NCBI GenBank assembly: GCA_022822005.1
Contig: JAJECO010000003.1
Span: 62,001 to 126,000 of the forward strand
Direction: 5' to 3'
Source: Candidatus Poribacteria bacterium
Lineage (GTDB): Bacteria; Poribacteria; WGA-4E; PCPOR2b
Length of the DNA stretch: 64,000 bases
A program made the translations under genes and the position numbers. The notes beneath the pieces were generated by a model. The model saw nothing but the letters and a program-made list of their open reading frames with translations, ran no database searches and was not told where the DNA came from. This document shows positions 34,647 to 43,147 of this stretch, piece by piece. Numbering within the stretch: the first letter of the stretch is position 1; the number at the start of each line of letters is the position of its first letter.

Positions 34647-35705
34647 ATGGCAGATTCAAAACGAATTGAGCATCATGAACTGATTCAATTCTTCAAAGAG
34701 GCACTGATGGCTGTTGGTACGCCGGCACATGTAGCAGAGGTAGAGGCGGAGATTGGCGCGGAGGTTGATCTTTGCGGCGTACATTCGCACGGCGTGAGAT
34801 TGCTGCCGGTGATGGTCGAAAACATCCGTACTGGACTGACGAACCCAGATCCGAAAGTGGAGGTTCTTTCGGAGCAACCGGCTTCGGTGCTCGCGGAGAC
34901 AGACCGAGGCATCGGGCGTTATGTTTCCGCTGTGGGGATGGATATGGCAATCGAACGCGCCAAGAGTTACGGGATCGGTGCAGCCACCATCCGGGGCGTG
35001 GCACACTGGGGGCGCGGATATAGCTACGCAGCACGGGCGGCGCGAGCCGGTATGATCGGTCTAGCGTACACAAACGCTATCATTAACTTCCCGGCGTGGG
35101 GAACCTCCGCGCCCTCTCTGGGCAACAACCCGATGGCTATCGGCATTCCCGTGGGTGCAGGGGAAGAACCGGTCGTGTTAGACATCGCCATGACGCAGAT
35201 TGCGATCGGCCGGGTCCGTGAAGCCGCCGAAACGGGACAGCGTGTTCCTATTGGATGGGGGTTAGATGCAGCGGGCAAACCCACAACGGATCCGGAAGCA
35301 ATCGTCGAGTCTCAACGCTTTCTGCCGATGGGTGAATACAAGGGATCCGGTTTGGCGTTCATGATCGAGCTGCTGACGGCGGGCTTGGCGGGCGGAATGC
35401 TCTGCTATGAGTTAGGAACCGAGGGGCGCCCAACGGACACCTCCGGAGGTTCATCAAAACTTTTCATCGCTATACGACCTCACGGGGATTGGTTAAACGA
35501 AAGGACCGCGTCGCTCAAATCCTACCTAAAGTCCGCACCGCCGGCAGAAGAACAGGGCGAAGCACAGTGGCCCGGCGAGGGCAGTTATCGCCACCGCACC
35601 GAGTATCTCGCAGAAGGAATTCCAATCCCCCTCAAGTTAGCAGAGGAGATGGAGGAACTCGCACAAGAGTTATCTGTGGCGTTAAATTGGATGGATTGTC
35701 GCTGA
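34647..35705 (+). CDS. Ldh-family (malate/L-lactate-type) NAD(P)-dependent dehydrogenase
   Basis: 352 residues from ATG 34647. The family signature is VHSHGVRLLPVMVENI, then GRYVSAVGMDMAIERAKSYGIG, the substrate region ARAARAGMIGLAYTNA and DIAMTQIAIGRVREAAETGQ, and TTDPEAIVESQRFLPMGEYKGSGLAFMIELL. Oxidises a 2-hydroxy acid or lactone-type compound with NAD(P). A start at 34593 is possible but has no family similarity. Divergent from the selenoprotein gene with about 150 bp between their starts. Confidence 0.85.
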   Translation: MADSKRIEHHELIQFFKEALMAVGTPAHVAEVEAEIGAEVDLCGVHSHGVRLLPVMVENIRTGLTNPDPKVEVLSEQPASVLAETDRGIGRYVSAVGMDMAIERAKSYGIGAATIRGVAHWGRGYSYAARAARAGMIGLAYTNAIINFPAWGTSAPSLGNNPMAIGIPVGAGEEPVVLDIAMTQIAIGRVREAAETGQRVPIGWGLDAAGKPTTDPEAIVESQRFLPMGEYKGSGLAFMIELLTAGLAGGMLCYELGTEGRPTDTSGGSSKLFIAIRPHGDWLNERTASLKSYLKSAPPAEEQGEAQWPGEGSYRHRTEYLAEGIPIPLKLAEEMEELAQELSVALNWMDCR

Positions 35706-35723
35706 TTCGGATCTGTTCTAATT

Positions 35724-35930
35724 TGACGCAAGTTGCTAGTGCTGAAAATCCATCAGTTTTCTGTTAAAACTGAAACTCTACCTTTCGCTCCAGAGGAGCG
35801 ATATGTCTATAGAACCACCATAGAGTTAATCCCTGCGCTCCAGCGGAGCGCAATGTGTATAGCAAAAGCGGTTATGGCTTGGATATGTCTATCCAAGCCG
35901 AGTAGGTTTTACAACTAGCAACTTAGGTTA
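35724..35930. mobile_element. MITE-like element C, copy 3
   Basis: Ends AAGTTGCTAGT (35730-35740) and ACTAGCAACTT (35914-35924) are perfect 11-bp inverted repeats, with weaker complementarity outside (16 of 20 overall). It contains two GCTCCAG(A/C)GGAGC hairpins and the GGCTTGGATATGTCTATCCAAGCC hairpin, 53 bp identical to 7571-7623. It occupies the whole gap between the dehydrogenase and the DUF6785 gene. Confidence 0.7.
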
Positions 35931-35945
35931 ATATAATTCACCATA

Positions 35946-37898
35946 TCACACCCAAAAGCCGTAGGTTGACATCCGTCCCAAGATGCCGAAGAGTGTCCAG
36001 AGGCTGCCGACGGTGAATTCACCGAGAATAAGCCCCAAGAAGAATGGGGCGACGCGACGATGCAGTCCAATCCCACCGTGTCGTAACAACAGCCACTTGA
36101 TGAGCCAACTCACGAAAAGGCAGCTCCATGTCACCCGCATTCCCCAACTGGTCGAGATAGCAAAGCCGGCGGGGTGGAAGGGCCACCACACAAAACGCAT
36201 ACGGAAGAACATCAGCAGGCTGGCGATGATAAAACCACCGACCATGAAGCCACTCTCGACAACTAATGTGTCCGTCGGTGTACTCAGCCAACGGTCAAGC
36301 CGTCGATACGGTTCAAGACCGAACGCGCTCAAGGAGGGGCGGTAGGCACGCGTCTCCATACCGAGTTGATAGCCGCGATCAATCAATGCCCAAAAACCTG
36401 AGAGCGAGCCGAGCAACGCAGCAAGCATCAGTGCAAACGCGAGACCCCGCAGGTTCATCCGCGTCCGCTCTGCCATTTTGAACCCTTCCAGTTGATGCGG
36501 CATTGGGTGGCTGCGGTAGGCACGATTGATGAACCAGAACATTGAAAACATCACCAGATTCCCGCGTCCCAGTTTTCGGGTGCCGATTGTTCGTGTGAGG
36601 ATTTCATCGGGACCGGAATAGTGCAGGTCGTGGACAGGTGTCCCCAACTCCGCCCGCATACGGGTAATGGCAATGGAGATAGCGTAATAGAGGACGAAGA
36701 AGCCGATTGTGATACCCACCGTCGCCCCACCGCGATAGCAGAAACAGACAAGGAACACCATCACACCGATTAGCCCAAGCACCGCTGTGCGATACTGCAT
36801 TGGTTCATCTCTGTCGTCGAGCTCTTCCACGCCACCGAACACCTTTCTGATAACCACCATCAGGTGTCTTCGGCTTGCCCAGAGCGCGATAACTGCAAGC
36901 GCGATATAGCCTCCCGACGCCTGTTCTCTCATGTAGGGGAAGTTCGGCAGGCTTTGCAATCCCATTGCGGCACCGGCAACGCGCATCAATCGCCAGAACC
37001 AGAAGAAAAACCAACACGAAAAGGACAGGTCGAGCGGAATGAAAAATCCGAGCCCGATGGCAAATGGGTAGAACGAGAGTGGCACGCGCCCCATGGCGTC
37101 CCACGGACTCTCTGTGAAAAGATGGAAACTCCGAATCCGAGTCCGAAGTTCAGGGACGATGGGGAAGATGAAATTGAGGCCGTTCAGCAGTGCAAGAGTT
37201 CCCGCGATGGCGAATCCGAGCCACATCACCCGATTCCGAAAGAACGCTTGCCCCCGTGTCTCTGTCATCTGAAGCGGGAGTTGAATAATTGGGTAGCTAA
37301 GTTTCTCGTGCTCAATCCACTGCTTTCGTATGATCACGTTGATGCAGAACATCCCGAAGACCAGTACAAAGATAAACGTTGTCCACCAGAGAACGGGTGA
37401 GATCCAGCCGACCAACTGTTCGGGGGTGTAGAGATTCACCTCGCCCTCATAATATCCGCGGGCAACTTTGCTATCGCTGACGGTCAGCCACTCCGGTAGG
37501 TAGGGCAAAAATAGGTCGCGCCATTCGTTCTCCGGCGTGGCAAAGCGGAAGGCGTGTCCCAGCATCGGCACAAGGATTTCGAGCATGTCGTGCCCTGTGA
37601 TGCCAGACGCGATGGAGAGCATCAGGTAGATGATAATAAACTCCCCCTGATTCAGTGCATAACGGGGCGAAAACCACTTGAGCAGCTGATTAACACCGAT
37701 AACCACAAAAAGGCTGAAGATGACGTTGAAGAAGAGGGAGATGGTGACCGGATGCCCGGAATAGCGGATGACTTCCATCTCGATGACCCAATAGCAGTTA
37801 ATCGGGATGAGCAGGGAGGCAATGAGGAGCGATTTGACGGTGACACCCTCGACCGAGTGCTGCTCCATTTTTGGAAGGGCTGAATCTGATTTTGGCAT
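35946..37898 (-). CDS. DUF6785-family polytopic membrane protein
   Basis: 650 residues, with about a dozen hydrophobic segments. After a short soluble N-terminus: SLLIASLLIPINCYWVIEME, NVIFSLFVVIGVNQLL, MLSIASGITGHDML and others. EHEKLSYPIIQLPLQM resembles a motif of oligopeptide-transporter-like proteins. DUF6785/DUF6784 proteins are widespread in Planctomycetes and Poribacteria with no assigned substrate. Transport is inferred from topology. It starts 35 bp downstream of the M48 protease stop, on the same strand. Conserved and worth functional study. Confidence 0.75.
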   Translation of the reverse strand: MPKSDSALPKMEQHSVEGVTVKSLLIASLLIPINCYWVIEMEVIRYSGHPVTISLFFNVIFSLFVVIGVNQLLKWFSPRYALNQGEFIIIYLMLSIASGITGHDMLEILVPMLGHAFRFATPENEWRDLFLPYLPEWLTVSDSKVARGYYEGEVNLYTPEQLVGWISPVLWWTTFIFVLVFGMFCINVIIRKQWIEHEKLSYPIIQLPLQMTETRGQAFFRNRVMWLGFAIAGTLALLNGLNFIFPIVPELRTRIRSFHLFTESPWDAMGRVPLSFYPFAIGLGFFIPLDLSFSCWFFFWFWRLMRVAGAAMGLQSLPNFPYMREQASGGYIALAVIALWASRRHLMVVIRKVFGGVEELDDRDEPMQYRTAVLGLIGVMVFLVCFCYRGGATVGITIGFFVLYYAISIAITRMRAELGTPVHDLHYSGPDEILTRTIGTRKLGRGNLVMFSMFWFINRAYRSHPMPHQLEGFKMAERTRMNLRGLAFALMLAALLGSLSGFWALIDRGYQLGMETRAYRPSLSAFGLEPYRRLDRWLSTPTDTLVVESGFMVGGFIIASLLMFFRMRFVWWPFHPAGFAISTSWGMRVTWSCLFVSWLIKWLLLRHGGIGLHRRVAPFFLGLILGEFTVGSLWTLFGILGRMSTYGFWV

Positions 37899-37933
37899 AG
37901 AGGATAAAGATTATATCACACAGGTTTGGGAAC

Positions 37934-39181
37934 CTATTGCGATGTGCTTCCGAATTGACGCAAGGCTGCGATACGCTGAAGTATCGGTGGGTGGCTGTAG
38001 TTGAGAAAGACAGTCAAGGGGTGCGGTGTCAAATTGCCGAGGTTGGAGACAGAGAGATTTTTCAAACCGGAAATGAGTGGTTCGGGAGAGGCGATGGTTT
38101 CAGCGGCAAAGGCGTCGGCTTCATATTCGTGTTTCCGAGACATATAGTTGAGACCTATAGAGAGAACCAATTCAATCGGAGCGTAAAGAATAGAGAAGAA
38201 AACAATCCCCGCGTAGATGGACGTTTGTTCCATCCGAAACGCATCGAAGAGCCCCCTGTTTTCAACGAAGTGCGAGAGCAGAAAAAGCAGTAGTCCTGTG
38301 TGGAGGATCGACAGAACGGTGCCTTTCAGGACATGCTTTTTCTTGTGATGTCCCACCTCATGCGCAATGACTGAGACGAGTTCGCCAACGGAATGTTTTT
38401 CTATCAGGGTATCAAAGAGCGCGATCCGCTTTTTTGCCCCGAACCCGCTCAAATAGGCGTTCGAGTGCGTTGAGCGTTTAGAGCCATCCATGACGGACAC
38501 CTCTGTGAGCGGGAATTCCACCTTCGCCGTATATCCCTGGATAGCATCTTTAAGTTCGCCCTCCGCCAACGGCGTAAATTTGTTAAACATCGGCGCTATC
38601 AGGGTGGTAAAAAGTGGCGGCGCAATTACGATGAAAAAGGCTATCAGTCCCCACGCATAGATCCACGCGTAGCTGCCAGTTTTCTCAAAGAAATATAGCA
38701 CCCCGCCGAGTAGGGACACACCCAGAACGATTGCCAGCGCGTAGGTTTTGATATGGTCCAACACAAACGTTTTGACCGTCATTTTATTGAAGCCGAATTT
38801 TTCTTCAATAACAAAATTACTGTAGAGCGAAAACGGGATGGAGATAATATCCCTAGCAAAATAGAGGACGGCAAAGAAAATTAAGCCGGTCAGGATTGGC
38901 GGCAGATTCAACCCGTGGACGAGACCATCCACAGCGTTGAACCCACCCGCCAAGATGAAAGCCAAAATTAGGCATAGATCGAACGCAGACGAAACATAGG
39001 CAAATTTCGCACCGGCTCTGGTGTATTCTTGGGACTGGCGGTATTTATCCCCATCGTAAAACCCTTCAAATTCAGCGGGGAGCTTTGGATCCAGCGCTTT
39101 TAAGTTCAGATAGCGCGCAACACTGCGAAGCGCGAATTCGCCAATCAGGGCAATCAGTATAACCACAAGGTATATGTTCAT
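37934..39181 (-). CDS. M48-family metallopeptidase, CAAX prenyl protease 1-like (Ste24)
   Basis: 415 residues from 39181. N-terminal membrane helices, then the central zinc motif HEVGHHKKKH (HExxH) and the distal ligand in EYEADAFAAE. KEKFGFNKMT-type EEKFGFNKMTVKTFVLDHIK and the overall order match Ste24/CAAX peptidases. Integral-membrane protease, cleaving near a membrane face; the bacterial role is often protein quality control. No clear ribosome site for the start at 39181; an earlier ATG at 39211 is possible. Followed by the DUF6785 gene. Confidence 0.85.
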   Translation of the reverse strand: MNIYLVVILIALIGEFALRSVARYLNLKALDPKLPAEFEGFYDGDKYRQSQEYTRAGAKFAYVSSAFDLCLILAFILAGGFNAVDGLVHGLNLPPILTGLIFFAVLYFARDIISIPFSLYSNFVIEEKFGFNKMTVKTFVLDHIKTYALAIVLGVSLLGGVLYFFEKTGSYAWIYAWGLIAFFIVIAPPLFTTLIAPMFNKFTPLAEGELKDAIQGYTAKVEFPLTEVSVMDGSKRSTHSNAYLSGFGAKKRIALFDTLIEKHSVGELVSVIAHEVGHHKKKHVLKGTVLSILHTGLLLFLLSHFVENRGLFDAFRMEQTSIYAGIVFFSILYAPIELVLSIGLNYMSRKHEYEADAFAAETIASPEPLISGLKNLSVSNLGNLTPHPLTVFLNYSHPPILQRIAALRQFGSTSQ

Positions 39182-39280
39182 AGAATTTAGGAGGTTATTA
39201 TAATTCACCATAAAAAGAAACTGAATTTTCAAGAAAAACTCGGTTTCCCTTATCTGGTCTACACCTTCTTTGAATAGGGA

Positions 39281-42199
39281 TCAATCGACGAAGATATCCT
39301 CCAAGCCGATCTCTATCACCTCGCCTACCGCGGTCAACCTGTCCATGTCCATCCTGTTCCGATCCCCGACGATGGAGATGAGTTTCGGATGCCCCTGAAC
39401 GTGCGCTTTATGGAATTGGAGCATTAGGTCCATATTCGACGCCCGAATCGACTCATAGCGTGCGATGCGCGGATCGATTGGGACACCTAAACGCTCCCAA
39501 GAACGTACGGCGCCGATGACCTGTCGGAAACCGATTTTCGCCGTGCGATACCGAACGATTCTGGATTGACGCGCCTCATCGAATCGTTCAGGCGATTCCG
39601 GCAGATTATCAATGAGGTCGATGAGCGCCTCCACCGCCTCTGGCGTTTTGTCCGCCTGACAGGCGATATATCCCCACATCAGATTTTGCTCATCTTTCCG
39701 GCTGCCGGTCGCGTATCTGGCAAATGTGGAGTAGGCGAGTGCACGTGCCTCGCGCAGTTCCTGGAAGACGATACCGGACATCCCACCGGCAAAGTAGGCG
39801 TTATAAAGCTGAATGGCAGGATTGTTTGCCTCGTTGTAATCCTCACCCCCGAACTCAATATCCACCTGCGATTGCGCCAGTTCCTTTTGAAAAAATAGTA
39901 TCTCGGTCTTTTCAGGCACACGCGTTTTGAGGAAATAGTAAGGTGGCGGTGTCGCTAAGGCCCCCTCGATAGGATGATGCATTTTGAGGGTTGATTGTAT
40001 TTCATCAAGAGGGATTGAACCTGTATAACTGATGGTGTGTTTGTAGCTTAGGAGCCCCCGAATCACTTCGTGGAGTTCGTCCACCGTCAGCTTCTGAACC
40101 GCTTCACTGGGCAACAGCTGCAGATAGCGTGAATCTTTCCCGTGACGGTTGTAATTGACCAGAGCACCTCGGAGGCTACGATAATTTTTCTTGGCATCCT
40201 CCCGATTGGCGAGGATGATTTTGACAAGTTCCTCAAGCGTCGCGGAGTCAGCGGTAGGATGCGTTAGATAATCCATAGCCAAAGCCAGAGATGCACCGAA
40301 GTTTTCGTCAAGCCCCGAAATGGAAATAGTCGTCTCATTGTTCTCAACACTGAGGCCGAAATCGGTGCCGAGTTTATACCACTCCTTCTTTAGATCCTCA
40401 CTACTGTATTCGGACGTGCCGGACTTATCGAGCAGCTGCGCGGCAATATCCAGCTTATTGTTGTGGCGGCTGCCGACATCAACAGAAATCGTGAACACAA
40501 AGAGATCATTGATTGGGTTCTGGGCGTAATAGAGTTTGGCCCCTTCGTGATAATCGCTAATTTGATAGTCTTTCGCAGCATCGACAAAGACCGGCTCAAT
40601 CTCTTCCACAGACATCTCCAAGACCCCTTTGGCAAACTCGGATTGTCGTGTCGCGTCAATCTCAATGGTATCGAGCGCAGGCTTTTCAATGGTAAGGACC
40701 TCGTGTTGCTCATCTATACGATAGCCTGCGACATAGTTAGCACCAAAATAGCGGTTTGCCACAGCGACGATATCCGCTTTAGCCAGCTTCTCCATCCGCG
40801 AGATTTCCCCGACGGTGGTTTTCCAATCCTGATGGGCGAGGAACGATTCGCGCATGATACTCACTCTCGCACGATTTGACTCCAAATCCGCTTTCTGAGA
40901 TTTCTTAAAATCGGTTACGACGGCTGGAATGATCCATTCTTCAAACTCGCCTTTTTTGATTAGCTCAACCTGTTCCAAGAGCAATGCTTCAACCACTTCG
41001 AGGGATTGTCCCTCCTTCGGAATCCCCCACAGATACTGCGCCCCATAATCGTTGTCCAGATACGGATATGAACCTGCCTGTCGGACTTTTTGCCCTTGAT
41101 TGAGGTTCAGGTTGATTAGTCCGGCGGTAGCGTTATCCAAAATCATGTCGAGCAGTCTCAAGGCTTCCGCATCTTGGTGATTACGGCTCGCTGTCCGAAA
41201 CGCAAGTAGGACGTACTCCTCACCTTGATACTTGACCGTCACACGTTCAGCACCTTGGAGCGGTTCCTCCGTCCACGCCTTGGCTTCGGGAAGTTCTTTC
41301 GGTTGCCATCGGGAGAAATGTTCGTCGATAACGCCAATAGTCTCCGCGCTATTGATGTCACCGGAGATGTGGATTGCCATGTTATTGGGTACATAATAGG
41401 TATGGTAGAACTGGTACATCTGCTTCAGAGACGGGTTCTTCAGATGTTCGACTGAGCCGAGGGTGGTCTGTTGTCCATACGGATGCTTTTTATAGAGCAG
41501 ATCTCTGACAGCTTCAGTGATGATACGACCTTTGTTGTCCATCGACCGGTTCTTTTCTTCGTACACGGTTTCCAGTTCTGTCTGAAAGAGGCGGAAAACT
41601 GGGTCGATGAACCTATCGGATTCAATAACCGCCCACTGCTTCAGGCGATTGGCGGGAAGATCGACCTTATACACGGTTTCCTCCACCCACGTATGCGCAT
41701 TCACGCCGCGTCCGCCCATCGCTTTATAGAGCTTGTCAAGTTCATTCGGGATGCCATATTGGGTGGCAAGTTGCGCGGTTTCGTTAATCGCAGCATAGAT
41801 CTCCTTCCGTTTTTCTGGATCAGTTTCGTGGAAATGCTGTTCATAGAAATCCGTAATCTTATCCAGATGTGGCTTTTCTTTCTCGTAGTCGAGCGTGCCG
41901 AAATTTTGCGTGCCCTTAAAGAGCATGTGTTCCAGATAGTGCGCAATACCGGTCGCATCTGAAGGGTCATGTTTGCTGCCGGCACGGACTGAGATCTCCG
42001 CGTAGAACCGGGGTTCCTCACGGTTTTCGGTAAGGTAGACGGTCAAGCCATTGTCCAACTGATAGATCTGAGCAGCCATCGGGTCGTCTGGATTTGGTTC
42101 GTTGATACGTTTATAGCCAGCCCAACCGGTAGACGCGATCAAGCTGAGAATCAAGGCGTAGATGGAGAGTTGAAATAAAATCGGTTTGTTTCGGTACAT
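39281..42199 (-). CDS. M16-family zinc peptidase (insulinase/pitrilysin-like), two-lobed
   Basis: 972 residues from 42199 (GGAAGGA upstream). Signal anchor at 8-27. The inverted zinc motif HYLEH is at 87-91 in ATGIAHYLEHMLFKGT, with the distal glutamate in ELETVYEEKNRSMDN. The C-terminal half is a second M16 lobe lacking zinc ligands. Probably acts in the periplasm on peptides. Located upstream of the M48 peptidase on the same strand, so a proteolysis group with that gene is plausible. Confidence 0.88.
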   Translation of the reverse strand: MYRNKPILFQLSIYALILSLIASTGWAGYKRINEPNPDDPMAAQIYQLDNGLTVYLTENREEPRFYAEISVRAGSKHDPSDATGIAHYLEHMLFKGTQNFGTLDYEKEKPHLDKITDFYEQHFHETDPEKRKEIYAAINETAQLATQYGIPNELDKLYKAMGGRGVNAHTWVEETVYKVDLPANRLKQWAVIESDRFIDPVFRLFQTELETVYEEKNRSMDNKGRIITEAVRDLLYKKHPYGQQTTLGSVEHLKNPSLKQMYQFYHTYYVPNNMAIHISGDINSAETIGVIDEHFSRWQPKELPEAKAWTEEPLQGAERVTVKYQGEEYVLLAFRTASRNHQDAEALRLLDMILDNATAGLINLNLNQGQKVRQAGSYPYLDNDYGAQYLWGIPKEGQSLEVVEALLLEQVELIKKGEFEEWIIPAVVTDFKKSQKADLESNRARVSIMRESFLAHQDWKTTVGEISRMEKLAKADIVAVANRYFGANYVAGYRIDEQHEVLTIEKPALDTIEIDATRQSEFAKGVLEMSVEEIEPVFVDAAKDYQISDYHEGAKLYYAQNPINDLFVFTISVDVGSRHNNKLDIAAQLLDKSGTSEYSSEDLKKEWYKLGTDFGLSVENNETTISISGLDENFGASLALAMDYLTHPTADSATLEELVKIILANREDAKKNYRSLRGALVNYNRHGKDSRYLQLLPSEAVQKLTVDELHEVIRGLLSYKHTISYTGSIPLDEIQSTLKMHHPIEGALATPPPYYFLKTRVPEKTEILFFQKELAQSQVDIEFGGEDYNEANNPAIQLYNAYFAGGMSGIVFQELREARALAYSTFARYATGSRKDEQNLMWGYIACQADKTPEAVEALIDLIDNLPESPERFDEARQSRIVRYRTAKIGFRQVIGAVRSWERLGVPIDPRIARYESIRASNMDLMLQFHKAHVQGHPKLISIVGDRNRMDMDRLTAVGEVIEIGLEDIFVD

Positions 42200-42389
42200 G
42201 TTTGGGATCCTTCCTTTACGAAAAAACGGCTTCACAGTGATGTCATTTTGTGTTAGACTCATCGAATGCTAAGGTTTTGGGTAGAGACTTAGTTATTATA
42301 CCATAACCAACCGTTATGAAATATACTGCAATCCTAAAAAATCCGTGTGTTAGTTGTAACACATCACATTTCATACAAGGAGTCGTGTT

Positions 42390-43136
42390 ATGACCGGTGA
42401 AGAGAGATTTAGCTTCGATCTCGAAGGCTACCTAATAATCAAGAATGTGTTGTCCGCCGATGAAGTTGCGGAGATGAACGAAATCGCAGATCGCGTCTTT
42501 CCCCCCGAAGGCGATGATACGCGCTACCGCCGTGCCAGTCGGGTTTCGTGTTGGGGAGAATCGTACAAAAAACTGATAGATCACCCGAAGGTGCTGCCCT
42601 ACCTAATCGAGTTAATGGGTCCCAAGGTACGTCTCGATCACGACTACTGCATCTTCATGACCGAAGGGGGTCAGAGCGGCAGGCTGCATGGGGGTCCCGA
42701 AGTTGTCGGCGACCATTGGTACAAATATTGGGACGGCGTGATGCGCAATGGGTTGAGTGTCATCACCTACTTCCTGACAGATGCGGCAGAAGGCGACGGC
42801 GGATTTGCGTGCATTCCGGGCAGCCATAAAACCAATTTTCTCTCAAGTCTGCCCGATGATATCCGCAATTATGAGCGGTCGATGCACTATGTTGTCCAAC
42901 CAGCGGTCGAGGCGGGCGATGCCCTGTTCTTCACGGAGGCACTCATCCACGGGACAATGCAGTGGCGCGCCAGCCATGAGCGGCGATCCCTGCTCTACAA
43001 GTATAGTCCGGGACACTCAGCCTGGTCACAAAATTACTACGATCTGGACGAATTCGACGACCTGACAGAGCAGCAGAAGCGAATGTTGGCACCGCCCTCT
43101 ATCGGTCAAAGACCCGATGTGGTTCAGGGGAAGTAA
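42390..43136 (+). CDS. Phytanoyl-CoA dioxygenase family protein (PhyH)
   Basis: 248 residues. Starts with ATG after AGGAGTCGTGTT. Fe(II)/2-oxoglutarate dioxygenase: HGGPEVVGDHW carries the first His, GDALFFTEALIHGTMQWRAS the distal His and RRSLLYKYSPGH the 2-oxoglutarate arginine region. DGGFACIPGSHK is very typical. Differs clearly from the 12136-12933 paralogue. Substrate unknown. It sits alone between the M16 peptidase (divergent) and the permease (convergent). Confidence 0.86.
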   Translation: MTGEERFSFDLEGYLIIKNVLSADEVAEMNEIADRVFPPEGDDTRYRRASRVSCWGESYKKLIDHPKVLPYLIELMGPKVRLDHDYCIFMTEGGQSGRLHGGPEVVGDHWYKYWDGVMRNGLSVITYFLTDAAEGDGGFACIPGSHKTNFLSSLPDDIRNYERSMHYVVQPAVEAGDALFFTEALIHGTMQWRASHERRSLLYKYSPGHSAWSQNYYDLDEFDDLTEQQKRMLAPPSIGQRPDVVQGK

Positions 43137-43147
43137 GCGTCCTCGAA

